DNA from: JANXLS01 sp035308565
Lineage (GTDB): Bacteria > Planctomycetota > SZUA-567 > H5-PLA8
DNA length: 64,000 nucleotides
NCBI GenBank assembly: GCA_035308565.1
Contig: DATGGK010000182.1
Coordinates: forward strand, 1 to 64,000
Direction: 5' to 3'
Shown here: one piece after another, positions 34,818-43,609 of the stretch
Layout: each line of letters begins with the position of its first letter
Numbering within the stretch: the first letter of the stretch is position 1
Notes under the pieces: model-generated
Database searches by the model: none
What the model was told of the DNA's origin: nothing
The model's input: the letters and a program-made list of their open reading frames with translations, nothing else
Position numbers and translations under genes: made by a program

Positions 34818-35933
34818 GTGCGCACACTCTTCCTCCCCGCCGCATTTCTTGTGTGTCAGCTACTCGCCGCCGAATCCCCGCGCGACAACACCGCCGCCTT
34901 CATCGATCAGGTCACGGAGCATTTCAAAGCGTGGGACCAGGACGGCAACGGCAAGCTCTCGATGAGCGAACTCAACGCCGCGGCCGGCAACCCGAAGACC
35001 GAAGGCGCGGAGGCGGCGGCGGTGGCCGCATTGAAGCGCGCGCAGAATCCGAAGCTGCCGGCAGTCGAGTTGACGCTGGAGAACATCGTCAAGCTGGCGA
35101 AAACTCCGCCGGCCGCCGCGGAAGGCCCGAATTTTCCGAAGATGTACGGCGAAGGGCTCTCCAAGGTCGGCCGCGCCAACCGCGTGTTGTTCGCGTCGGA
35201 AATTCCGCAACTGTCGTCGCTGCATCAAGGCCGGCTGGGCGATTGTTTCTGTCTGGCGCCGCTGGGCGCGATGCTGCACCGCGATCCGAAGCAAGTGCAG
35301 GCGATGTTCCACGAATTGCCCGATGGAAGTGGAAAATGCGAACTGGTGCTGGGCAAAAGAACCGTCACGGTCGAAATGCCCACCGACACCGAACTGGCGC
35401 TCAGCTCCGCGGCGCGCCGCGACGGCATCTGGGTGAATCTCTATGAGAAAGCGGTCGGCCAGGTGCGCAACGATTCCAAGCCCGAAAAAGACCGCACCGC
35501 CGAACCGCTCGACGCCGTCGCACGCGGCGGCTCCGCCGGCACAATCCTGGCCTTGATCACCGGCCACGAAATCACCCGCTTCGGCTTTAAACCGTTCAAA
35601 GACGCCTCGCTCTCCGCCGAACAAAAAGCCGCAAAAATGAAAAGCCTGCGCGAGCAGCTTGCCGCGGCCGTGCGCGAAAAACGCCTGATGACCTGCGGCA
35701 CGATCACACCGACCACGCCCGGCCTCACGCCCAACCACGCGTACGCGATTCTGGATTACGACGAAAAAACCGACGCCGTGCAGTTGTGGAATCCCCACGG
35801 CAACAATTTCACGCCGAAAGGCGAGCCGGGATTGCTCAACGGCTACCTCCACAAAAACGGAATCGCCTCCATCCCGCTCGCCGATTTCGTGCAGCAGTTT
35901 TCGGGGATGGCGTTTGAGCAGGGGGGGAAGTAA
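34818..35933 (+). CDS. Secreted EF-hand/calpain-like cysteine protease
   Basis: A 371-residue protein with a signal peptide (residues 1-18). An EF-hand loop, DQDGNGKLSMSE, lies at 40-51 and could bind calcium. A calpain (C2) core follows: QGRLGDCFCLAPL with catalytic Cys143, TPNHAYAILDYD with His307 and LWNPHG with Asn325, the three catalytic positions of the family. GTG 34818 is the only start that yields the signal peptide; its ribosome binding site is weak. GC-rich codon use returns here after the AT-rich array. Substrate unknown; calcium control is inferred from the EF-hand. Confidence 0.85.
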   Translation: MRTLFLPAAFLVCQLLAAESPRDNTAAFIDQVTEHFKAWDQDGNGKLSMSELNAAAGNPKTEGAEAAAVAALKRAQNPKLPAVELTLENIVKLAKTPPAAAEGPNFPKMYGEGLSKVGRANRVLFASEIPQLSSLHQGRLGDCFCLAPLGAMLHRDPKQVQAMFHELPDGSGKCELVLGKRTVTVEMPTDTELALSSAARRDGIWVNLYEKAVGQVRNDSKPEKDRTAEPLDAVARGGSAGTILALITGHEITRFGFKPFKDASLSAEQKAAKMKSLREQLAAAVREKRLMTCGTITPTTPGLTPNHAYAILDYDEKTDAVQLWNPHGNNFTPKGEPGLLNGYLHKNGIASIPLADFVQQFSGMAFEQGGK

Positions 35934-36065
35934 GGGGGATCTCGGCAAATACGGGGGGTTCGGCTGCGCTGTCACTCTTAAGCGATGAAAAAGTTCGTGC
36001 AAGTCCCCGAATTCAGGTTCATAATAAACGTGTGCTTCATCCTCGCAATACAGGGGGAACCCACA

Positions 36066-38420
36066 ATGAGACACGTCATGGCGTTCGCATTCGTTTTGCT
36101 TCTGGCCGGATATTGTTCCGCGGCTCACGCGCAATATGCACAGACCGCCAAGATCACCGGGGATGCCTCCTCGGCCTTCGTGAACTTTGGTTCCGCTGTT
36201 TCGCTCTCGGCGGATGGGAACACGGCCTTGATCGGCTGCCCCGATACGAATAGCAATGGAGGCAGCGCAGTCGTGTTTGCACGCAACGGCGCGGATTGGA
36301 TCCAGGTCGCCACGCTCGCGGGGACACCCGACTTTGGCGCGTCACAAGGCTATTCCGTTGCACTGTCGGCCGACGGCAACACGGCTCTGATTGGCGGACC
36401 CACCGATAGTTTAACTATAGGAACGGTGTGGGTGTTCACGCAGAGTGGCGGGATTTGGACCCAGCAAGCCAGACTCGAGTCCCCTAATGACGCTGAAGGA
36501 CTACCTGAATTCGGGTATTCGGTTGCGCTCTCTGCCGATGGGAACGCGGCCCTAATTGGCGGACCTCAAGATAACTACGACCCCACCTTTCAACTTGCAG
36601 ATGGCGCAGCGTGGTTATTTACGCGGAGCGGCGGGACGTGGACGGAGTCGGTTAAATATTTTGGGGATGAGGGTTCGGGGGCGGGCACTTCCGTTTCGCT
36701 GTCGGCCGATGGGAAGACGGTGCTGATAGGCGAGCCATTCTATAGTGGAGGAAACAGCGGCGGAAATGACGGCGCCGCGAAGGTGATTCAAGAGCAGGGC
36801 GAATTCGATCCTTCTCTTATTGCCACACTTGTGCCGTCAGATCTCGTTACGTCATCGGGAGGAAAAGCATGGCCGGGAGAAGTCGGGTGTTCCGTTTCGC
36901 TGTCGGCCGATGGGAGCACGGCCTTGGTAGGCGGATTTGGCGATAATGACTTTATCGGTGCCGCGTGGGTGTTCAAACAGAGCGGCGGCGTGTGGGCGCA
37001 GCAGGGCAGTAAACTCGTGGGCACAAACAGTGTGGGTGCGCCGAATCAGGGCAATGCGGTTTCTCTCTCCGCCGATGGAAACACGGCACTGGTAGGCGGA
37101 TTTGAAGATAGTAACTATATCGGCGCCACGTGGGTGTTCACGCAGAGCGGCGGCGCGTGGACGCAGCAAGGCGACAAACTCGTGGGCACGGGCGTCGGTG
37201 GAGATTCCGCAAATCAAGGCAGCTCCGTTGCACTTTCCTCCAATGGAACAACGGCCCTGATAGGCGGACCTTTCGACAGCAACGGTCTCGGTGCCGCGTG
37301 GGTCTTCGCAAATAATCTGACGACGACGGTGGCTGCGGATGCCTTCGCCGGTTATAGCCCGTCGCCGTTCAACGCCGTTCTAACCGCGAACGTTACTGCG
37401 TCATCCGGACCGGTCAATGAAGGCCAGGTGAAATTCTCCGTCATCGGCACGGGTCTTCTCTTTCTTGTAAACGTATCCAACGGCGTTGCCAGCAGCTCGG
37501 TGACGGTGACCGGGTTATCGCCAAACGCATACGTAATCCAGGCCGATTATTTAGGGACTGCGAATTTTGCCCCGAGCCAGGGTTTTGCGAATCTGACGAT
37601 CTATGATTACCTTTTTTTAAGCGCGCCCACGGCGACGCCGAACCCCGCGGGCGTGGGGCAGACGGTCACGTTTATGGCCGTTCCTGCAGGCGGATCGCTG
37701 GCGACTGCCTGGACCTTCGGTGACGGCACGACAGGGGCAGGACCGACCGTCACGCACTCCTACACTTCCGCGGGGACGTATACGGCGACCGTGATCGCCT
37801 CGGATACACATGCTCTAAGCATCTCGAGCACCGTGCAGGTCATGGTTCTCGCGCCCCTTGTCGGCACCGGCAACGACAGCGACGGCGACGGGTTCTCGGA
37901 CAACTTCGAAAATGCGGTCGGTACCGATCCATTGAGCGCGGCCAGCACGCCGTCGGGCCAGCCGATCACGGCCGCCACGCTGCAAACGCTGGCCTTGTCG
38001 AAACCGTCGATCAAGCTCAATCTCGCCAAGGGGGGCGGCGACTCGATTCAGTTCTCAGGCACGCTGGCGGTCCCGGCCGGATTCAAAACCAACGGTTCGA
38101 AGGTATACTTCGATGTGGGCGGCGTGGCGAAAGTTCTGATGCTTACCCCAAACGGCAGCGTGACAAACGGCGGCGACACGGTGAAGATTTCAATCAAAGC
38201 GAAGAAGGGCGCGGTCGCAGCCCAAACATCGAAGTACGAGGCCACCTTCAAGAAGGGCACGTTCGCCGCGACGCTTGCCAATTTCGGCCTGGCCAACGAC
38301 AATGTCCCGGCCGCACCGGTCATGCTCCCGTTTACGTTCATCTTCAACAACATCGTCTACCAGAAGATACAGGCGATGAGCTATTCCGCAACGAAGGGCA
38401 AGAGCGGCACGGCGAAGTAA
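36066..38420 (+). CDS. Secreted FG-GAP-like/PKD repeat surface protein
   Basis: A 784-residue protein with a signal peptide (FAFVLLLAGYCSAAHA). Five to seven FG-GAP-like repeats with the core SLSADGNTALIGG and GAAWVF make up a likely beta-propeller (residues about 30-420). An Ig-like domain follows (420-515), then a PKD domain (TAWTFGDGTTG, THSYTSAGTYTATVIAS), a calcium-binding thrombospondin-type-3-like spacer (DSDGDGFSDNFENAVGTDP) and a C-terminal beta domain. AGGGGGA stands 7 nt before ATG 36066. Probably an adhesive or scaffold surface protein. The repeats are similar at DNA level, so copy number may vary. Confidence 0.82.
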   Translation: MRHVMAFAFVLLLAGYCSAAHAQYAQTAKITGDASSAFVNFGSAVSLSADGNTALIGCPDTNSNGGSAVVFARNGADWIQVATLAGTPDFGASQGYSVALSADGNTALIGGPTDSLTIGTVWVFTQSGGIWTQQARLESPNDAEGLPEFGYSVALSADGNAALIGGPQDNYDPTFQLADGAAWLFTRSGGTWTESVKYFGDEGSGAGTSVSLSADGKTVLIGEPFYSGGNSGGNDGAAKVIQEQGEFDPSLIATLVPSDLVTSSGGKAWPGEVGCSVSLSADGSTALVGGFGDNDFIGAAWVFKQSGGVWAQQGSKLVGTNSVGAPNQGNAVSLSADGNTALVGGFEDSNYIGATWVFTQSGGAWTQQGDKLVGTGVGGDSANQGSSVALSSNGTTALIGGPFDSNGLGAAWVFANNLTTTVAADAFAGYSPSPFNAVLTANVTASSGPVNEGQVKFSVIGTGLLFLVNVSNGVASSSVTVTGLSPNAYVIQADYLGTANFAPSQGFANLTIYDYLFLSAPTATPNPAGVGQTVTFMAVPAGGSLATAWTFGDGTTGAGPTVTHSYTSAGTYTATVIASDTHALSISSTVQVMVLAPLVGTGNDSDGDGFSDNFENAVGTDPLSAASTPSGQPITAATLQTLALSKPSIKLNLAKGGGDSIQFSGTLAVPAGFKTNGSKVYFDVGGVAKVLMLTPNGSVTNGGDTVKISIKAKKGAVAAQTSKYEATFKKGTFAATLANFGLANDNVPAAPVMLPFTFIFNNIVYQKIQAMSYSATKGKSGTAK

Positions 38421-38460
38421 TTCCGATTTGATTTACAGCTTCTAAATATGGATGGTCCTC

Positions 38461-38487
38461 TATTATTAATTGACTGTCCCTGTTTAC
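38461..38487. repeat. Remnant of the GGGACAG element
   Basis: TATTATTAATTGACTGTCCC followed by TGTTTA resembles the right half of the palindromes (TGTCCCTATTTA) combined with the TTATTAAT of the copy at 34697. Degenerate; the call is by similarity only. Confidence 0.4.
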
Positions 38488-38502
38488 ACAGGCATAAACA
38501 AA

Positions 38503-41073
38503 ATGAATCAATCCTTTATTGTCACCGCCGCCTTCGCTTTGGCTATATCGTGCGCACTAAACGTCGCGAGAATCAACGCAGCCGATCAGCCTCGGCCACC
38601 CTTTGCAGACTACAAATTAGCGGACTCCGAATTAAAAGTCGTCGGTATCGACGCCGATCCGAACGAATCTTTTCTGTCGCTGCAGCTCGACAGCGCTGGC
38701 CGGCTGTTTGCGGGCTGTCGCGAGGCGCTTTTCGTATATGAGCCTGCACAAAACGGGCTGTACCAGCCGCGGCAGCTTCTGTATCGGTTTCCCAAGAATT
38801 CGTGGGTTTACGGCATTGCGATCCGAGGTACCGATTTAATCGTCTCCACGCATACGGCTGTCTATACGCTCGAAGGCGCGGTCTTAAAACGCGAAGGAAT
38901 TCAGCCCAAGCGGCTATTATGGGGCTTGCCGATGCTTCCTTATTTTGAGGAACATCAAGGCATGCATGCCGTGGAAATAGGGCCCGATGGCGACCTCTAT
39001 GTATCTCTCGGAGACAACTTGGTTGGATACGGCGATTTTAAACGTGCGGATCATTGGGGACACTGGACCTTTCGGCACGGCGAAAACAGCACTCCGATTA
39101 CGACGGTCGGCGCGGTCGTTCGGCTCTCGCCCGACGGCAGCCGGCTTGTGCCCATCGCCCGCGGCTTGCGCAACTGCTGCGGTCTGGCGTTCGACTCGAA
39201 TTGGAATCTGTTTGGAAACGATAACGATCACGAGAGCCTTCCCGACGAATACGTGCCGGGCCGCTTGTTGTACATCACGCCGCACGCCTATTACAGTTGG
39301 CCGCGCGGCTGGCTTATCGAGAAACATCCGTGGCGCACGGAAATGCTTGCCACGCTCAATCCCAACCTCGGGCGCTACGTCCCGACAGGCCAGGCCTACT
39401 ACGACGACGCCTTTCTGCCGGAAAAATTTCGAGGCAATCTTTTGGTTGCGGAATGGGGGAAAGGCGTGCTTCCCCGATACCCCCTCAACCAGAGTGGCGC
39501 GAGTTTCAAAGCAGATCAGATGCCGTTTCTCCAGTGCGTTAAAAATGTCCGTCCCGTGGGCGTTGCGATTGGCCGCGGCGGGCGGATTTTCGTCTCGTCT
39601 CTGGTGATGCACGCGAATGAAGCGTCGCCGGTTTGCAGCAGTGAATTGATTATGATCACGCGCGCCGATGACGCGCCCAATGCGCCGTTCGATGCGTATG
39701 ACGAGACGGCTGCGTCACCGGAAAAACTGTTCGCCGAGCTGGAAAGTGCGTCGTGCCAGCGCCGCTATCGCGCCCACGTCGAACTGCAGCGCCGCGGAAA
39801 CCTCGTCTCACGGGAAGCGGCCACCCGGTTGGCCGGCGCTCCCGATGGAAGTCCAGTGCAGTCGTCCCTCGCGTGGATTGCCGCATCCGGCGGAGAACGA
39901 GCCGCGCTGGTCAAGCTGGCGTCTTCGCCGGATCCCAACGCCCGTTTGCAAGGTATCCGCGCGCTCGCCCGTTTCGGAACGTCAGCCCAGGATTTGGCGC
40001 TCTTTGAAACGGCGCTCACCGACAAAAATCCGCAGGTGGCACACGCGGCGCTGATCGCAACCTTCGACCGCTTTGACGATTATCCCAAAGCAGCGGTCCT
40101 CACCTGTGCGCAAAGCGACGATAGTTTTCTGCGCCAAACGGCTGTGCAGCTCCTCGCCGAGAAAGCGCCTTTGGCGGATTTGCAGAAATTCACCGGTTCC
40201 ACGCTTTCCTCGGAAAGAATGGCCGGAGTGTTGGCCGCGGGTTTTCGCTTGACCGTGCCGCCGGCCGTGAAGCCGCTGCCGGCGACTATTCCGCTGAACG
40301 CCAAAGGCTTCAACGCGCGCGTGGCTTATGTTGATGGCGTCGCAGACCTGCAGAAATTCGGCCCGCTGGGTGTGTTCACGATGGCCGATGCATGGGCGCA
40401 CAAGACAAAGACAGCGGAGGATGACGCGCTTTTTGACATGCTTTCCGTGCGCTTGAACGATGCCGATGAGCGGATCGCAAAGGAGGCTGCGTTTTTCCTG
40501 CGGCTGCTGAAAGATCCGCGCGTCGATGCAAAAGCCGCTTCGATTTTGGGGATCGCCGCACCCGTGCAAACAAACGCGCCGATCGCCAACGCCAAGGATG
40601 CGGACACGACGGAAATGCCTGACGCATTCCGCGCGCTGGATTGGAGCAAGGAGTCCGCTTTGGGCGACGCTAAACAGGGCCAGGCTTTATTCGCGACACG
40701 AGGCTGCGCCGTCTGCCACGCCGTCAAAGCGGGCGACAAAGGCGGCGGCGGACCCAGCCTTGCGGGGGTCGCCGGCCGTTTCAATGTGGCCTACCTGGTC
40801 GAATCGGTGATGCTGCCCAGTAAAACCGTCGCCCCCATGTTCCGCGCCTCGCTCGTCAAGCTTAACAGCGGGGAGGTGCTCAGTGGTCTCATCTGCGGAG
40901 AGACGGGCGACGAAATTGAAATGCTGCTGTCCAATGGAACCCGGCGGATCGTAAAAAAAGACGCGATTGAGAAACGCAAAGTTCTGGAAAAATCGCCGAT
41001 GCCCGAAGGACTAATTCAAACCCCCGCGGAATTGCGCGACCTTCTTGCATTTCTGATCGCGCAAAAGAATTGA
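38503..41073 (+). CDS. PVC-type membrane-bound dehydrogenase/HEAT/cytochrome c protein
   Basis: An 856-residue secreted protein. A signal peptide is followed by a sorbosone-dehydrogenase-like beta-propeller (residues about 40-395; GPDGDLYVSLGDN, NCCGLAFDSNWNLFGNDND, GNLLVAEWGKGV). A HEAT-like helical region spans about 410-700. A C-terminal haem c domain carries CAVCHAV near residue 736 and a VMLPSKTVAPMF segment typical of this planctomycete family. It probably oxidises a sugar or alcohol outside the membrane and passes electrons to its cytochrome. AGG lies about 10 nt before ATG 38503. Substrate unknown. Confidence 0.85.
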   Translation: MNQSFIVTAAFALAISCALNVARINAADQPRPPFADYKLADSELKVVGIDADPNESFLSLQLDSAGRLFAGCREALFVYEPAQNGLYQPRQLLYRFPKNSWVYGIAIRGTDLIVSTHTAVYTLEGAVLKREGIQPKRLLWGLPMLPYFEEHQGMHAVEIGPDGDLYVSLGDNLVGYGDFKRADHWGHWTFRHGENSTPITTVGAVVRLSPDGSRLVPIARGLRNCCGLAFDSNWNLFGNDNDHESLPDEYVPGRLLYITPHAYYSWPRGWLIEKHPWRTEMLATLNPNLGRYVPTGQAYYDDAFLPEKFRGNLLVAEWGKGVLPRYPLNQSGASFKADQMPFLQCVKNVRPVGVAIGRGGRIFVSSLVMHANEASPVCSSELIMITRADDAPNAPFDAYDETAASPEKLFAELESASCQRRYRAHVELQRRGNLVSREAATRLAGAPDGSPVQSSLAWIAASGGERAALVKLASSPDPNARLQGIRALARFGTSAQDLALFETALTDKNPQVAHAALIATFDRFDDYPKAAVLTCAQSDDSFLRQTAVQLLAEKAPLADLQKFTGSTLSSERMAGVLAAGFRLTVPPAVKPLPATIPLNAKGFNARVAYVDGVADLQKFGPLGVFTMADAWAHKTKTAEDDALFDMLSVRLNDADERIAKEAAFFLRLLKDPRVDAKAASILGIAAPVQTNAPIANAKDADTTEMPDAFRALDWSKESALGDAKQGQALFATRGCAVCHAVKAGDKGGGGPSLAGVAGRFNVAYLVESVMLPSKTVAPMFRASLVKLNSGEVLSGLICGETGDEIEMLLSNGTRRIVKKDAIEKRKVLEKSPMPEGLIQTPAELRDLLAFLIAQKN

Positions 41074-41159
41074 GGGGCGCTATTCGCCGCATGTGGCTTT
41101 GTTGCCCTTACAAACCAAATTCCTTCGCGAAATTCGCGCGATTCGTTGTTCCAACAACC

Positions 41160-43346
41160 CTATGGCAACAATCCGGCATCGTTCAACGGCCGCCGGATCG
41201 CCTCCTCCACGCCCAGAATCGTCAGCGGCGTCTGCGCTTCGATCTGCAATTCGGTCCCCGCCTGCGTGACTTTGATGTGCATCGGAACGCCTTTGAGCAG
41301 CCCCGCAATCACCGCGAAATCCGGCCAGATGATCTGCGGCGTCTGCCACTGCAACTGCGCCATCTTGTACGGCATCTCCATGTACTGCCGCGATTCCGCA
41401 AACACATTCAGCAGCGCGTTTGGATCGAAACCGTTGGCCAGATAATCCTGAAACACTTTGCGCGCTGCAATCCGCGCGTTCGGGTTCTGATTCAGCGCCG
41501 CGTCCGCCGCCAACTGCGCAATGTCCTTCGACGACGCGTACGCAAAATAATTGTTCTTCATCCAAAACCCGCCGCTGTTTTCGTCGTCCGGGTCTTCCGC
41601 GTAATAATCGCCGCCGTTCATGAGCTGCTTTTTAAATCGCGGCTCCAATCCCACGTTCGCTTTTTCAAGCGCCGTTGAAACCACCGTTGGATCTTTCAAG
41701 TTCATCGCGAACAACACCGCTTGCGGAATGTGATCCGGATCGGCGGGCGGATTGGCGGGCGGAGGCACTTGCAATTTCGCGAGATCAATCCGCTCCGGAA
41801 AAAACGCCACCGCCATCGGCCCGTCGGATTGTTCGAAGAGCAGTTCCGGCGTCAACCCCGCCTTCGCCAGCCGCTCGATATGCGGCATGCTTTTCTCCGG
41901 CTCCGCCGGCTGCCCGTTTTTCTTGTCGCCAGGCTTGTCTCCTTTATCTTTCATCGCTGCGGGGTCTTTAGGCTTGGTCAAGTCGCCGCCGCCCAAATCC
42001 AACGCCTGCTTCGCGCGCGTTTCTCCCTGCGCGGGAGGCTTCGGCGGCACGACGGCCGCATTGGGTTTCAGCGGCTGAGCGTTCAAATTCGGATCCACAT
42101 GCAGCGGCAAACCGTACAGCGCATCGATCGAACGGAGCGCCGCCGCCAGCTCCGCCGAATGCTTCGCCACATCCCCGTTGAACGTCCCCACCAGCGCCGC
42201 TTGAAACGGAACCAAATCCAGCGCCTGCGGTTGATTCGCCGCGGCCGGTTTGAGCGCCATGCGCTGCAACACCGCCAGCAGCCCCTTGTTCTTCGCCCCT
42301 TTCAACGACAGCCGCGTGAACTCCTCCACGCCCTGCTCGTTCAATGTCAGCGCCGATTCGTAAAAGCTGCCTTCACCAAATCCAAACGTATCCATCATTC
42401 CGGCTTGCTCGTCGTCGATGATCTGATTAGCCTCGGCCAATTTCGCCAGGCCATCGCCGGACAGCCGCACATACAAATCCGCGTTCGGCCGCGCCTGCTT
42501 CAATTTCGCCAGCACCGTCGAAAGCGGCTTCGGCGGCGGCGTGATCAAATTGTCGAGAAAACTTTCCATGCCCTTGGTCGTGAGCGCGTGAATCAAACGC
42601 CCTTGCCCGAAGACCGTGCTCGCGCCGACCTGCTCTTCAATTTGGAATTTCTTGTACTGCCGTTTCGTCTTGACCGGATCGTTCATCCCCTCGAACATCG
42701 CGCGCACCTGCGCTTCGACTCCCGCGGGATTCTTCGATTCCAGCACGTAAAGCAGCGGCGGATCGATCTCGTGCGCCTCGATCGTGTCGGGACTCGCCAG
42801 CGCAAACATCGCTTTGCCGCTGGCCAATTTCGGCAGCGCGTTGATCGCGTCGAAGACTTTCAATTCCGTGTCGATCAGCGACGCGCGGTACGCCGTGATC
42901 AGCGCCTGCATCGACTTCGTCGGCCACAATTTTCCCAGCGGCGTGGCTTTCATCCGCTCGACGGTCCGTTCCGCATCGGCAAATTCCAGAAACAGCACCG
43001 TGTCCGCCGGCAGCACGTCCGCATACGATTTAATTTGAATCGCCGCATCCGCCAGCCGCGCGCTAAGGCGTTTCGCCCGCGCCGCGATCTCAGGATTCGC
43101 CGACACTTCCGCCTCCCGAAGCTGTGCCGCCGCTGCATTCCCGATTTGCAGCAGCGCCTTCTCCGCGTCTTCCCGCGCAACCGTGTCAGCCGCGCCAAGC
43201 TGCTCGATCAGCGCCTTAATTTTCGGATCGGCGCCCTTCGGCACATCCACAACTTCGCCCGGCTGTTCCGCGCGCGCGGTGATCGCGCTCAGCAGCAGCA
43301 CAACGCCCAGGCAGCGCAGCCAAAAAGTCACTCGAGAAGCGTCCAT
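41160..43346 (-). CDS. Large secreted protein of unknown function
   Basis: A 728-residue protein with a signal peptide (FWLRCLGVVLLLSAITARAE). A short helical region with Ala/Glu repeats follows, then a long alpha/beta body (DVLPADTVLFLEFADAERTV). A Lys/Pro-rich linker (PKDPAAMKDKGDKPGDKKNG) lies at about residues 470-495, and a second body follows. Similar PVC proteins exist but have no assigned role. AAGGAGC precedes ATG 43346; a longer start at 43385 lacks support. A 547-residue frame on the opposite strand is a shadow. It is convergent with the dehydrogenase gene. Confidence 0.75.
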   Translation of the reverse strand: MDASRVTFWLRCLGVVLLLSAITARAEQPGEVVDVPKGADPKIKALIEQLGAADTVAREDAEKALLQIGNAAAAQLREAEVSANPEIAARAKRLSARLADAAIQIKSYADVLPADTVLFLEFADAERTVERMKATPLGKLWPTKSMQALITAYRASLIDTELKVFDAINALPKLASGKAMFALASPDTIEAHEIDPPLLYVLESKNPAGVEAQVRAMFEGMNDPVKTKRQYKKFQIEEQVGASTVFGQGRLIHALTTKGMESFLDNLITPPPKPLSTVLAKLKQARPNADLYVRLSGDGLAKLAEANQIIDDEQAGMMDTFGFGEGSFYESALTLNEQGVEEFTRLSLKGAKNKGLLAVLQRMALKPAAANQPQALDLVPFQAALVGTFNGDVAKHSAELAAALRSIDALYGLPLHVDPNLNAQPLKPNAAVVPPKPPAQGETRAKQALDLGGGDLTKPKDPAAMKDKGDKPGDKKNGQPAEPEKSMPHIERLAKAGLTPELLFEQSDGPMAVAFFPERIDLAKLQVPPPANPPADPDHIPQAVLFAMNLKDPTVVSTALEKANVGLEPRFKKQLMNGGDYYAEDPDDENSGGFWMKNNYFAYASSKDIAQLAADAALNQNPNARIAARKVFQDYLANGFDPNALLNVFAESRQYMEMPYKMAQLQWQTPQIIWPDFAVIAGLLKGVPMHIKVTQAGTELQIEAQTPLTILGVEEAIRRPLNDAGLLP

Positions 43347-43443
43347 AGCCACAGCTCCTTTTAGACACTCAACGCCAAACCGCATTATACACGGACGCGC
43401 GCCGCATTCGATCCTTTAAGGCTAAACAGTCGAGTGGCGATAA

Positions 43444-43606
43444 AGTGCTGAGTGCTGAGTGCTGAGTGCTGAGTCCTGAGTGCTGAGTCCTGAGTCAGTC
43501 CTAAGTCCAGACACTTGAGTAAAAGCGAGGCGGCAAAAAGTTTGGTTGGGTGGCCCACCCCGTTACTCTCCACTCTCCGCTCCCTACTCTCCACTCTCCA
43601 CTCTCG
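43444..43606. repeat. Heptamer arrays AGTGCTG/AGTCCTG and ACTCTCC
   Basis: 43444-43494 holds about seven AGTSCTG heptamers. 43565-43606 holds six ACTCTCC-type heptamers, ending just before the permease stop. The two arms have different heptamers, so this may be two elements side by side or a hybrid. It fills most of the gap between the two minus-strand genes. Confidence 0.8.
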
Positions 43607-43609
43607 ACT

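Noticed and set aside
34860..36134. 424-codon minus-strand frame opposite the calpain-like gene
   Set aside because: The plus strand encodes a protein with intact catalytic triad and EF-hand; the minus frame has no recognisable motif.
41721..43364. 547-codon open frame on the plus strand opposite the large secreted protein gene
   Set aside because: Arg/His/Gln-rich low-quality translation typical of a shadow frame in GC-rich DNA. The minus-strand gene has a signal peptide and a ribosome binding site.
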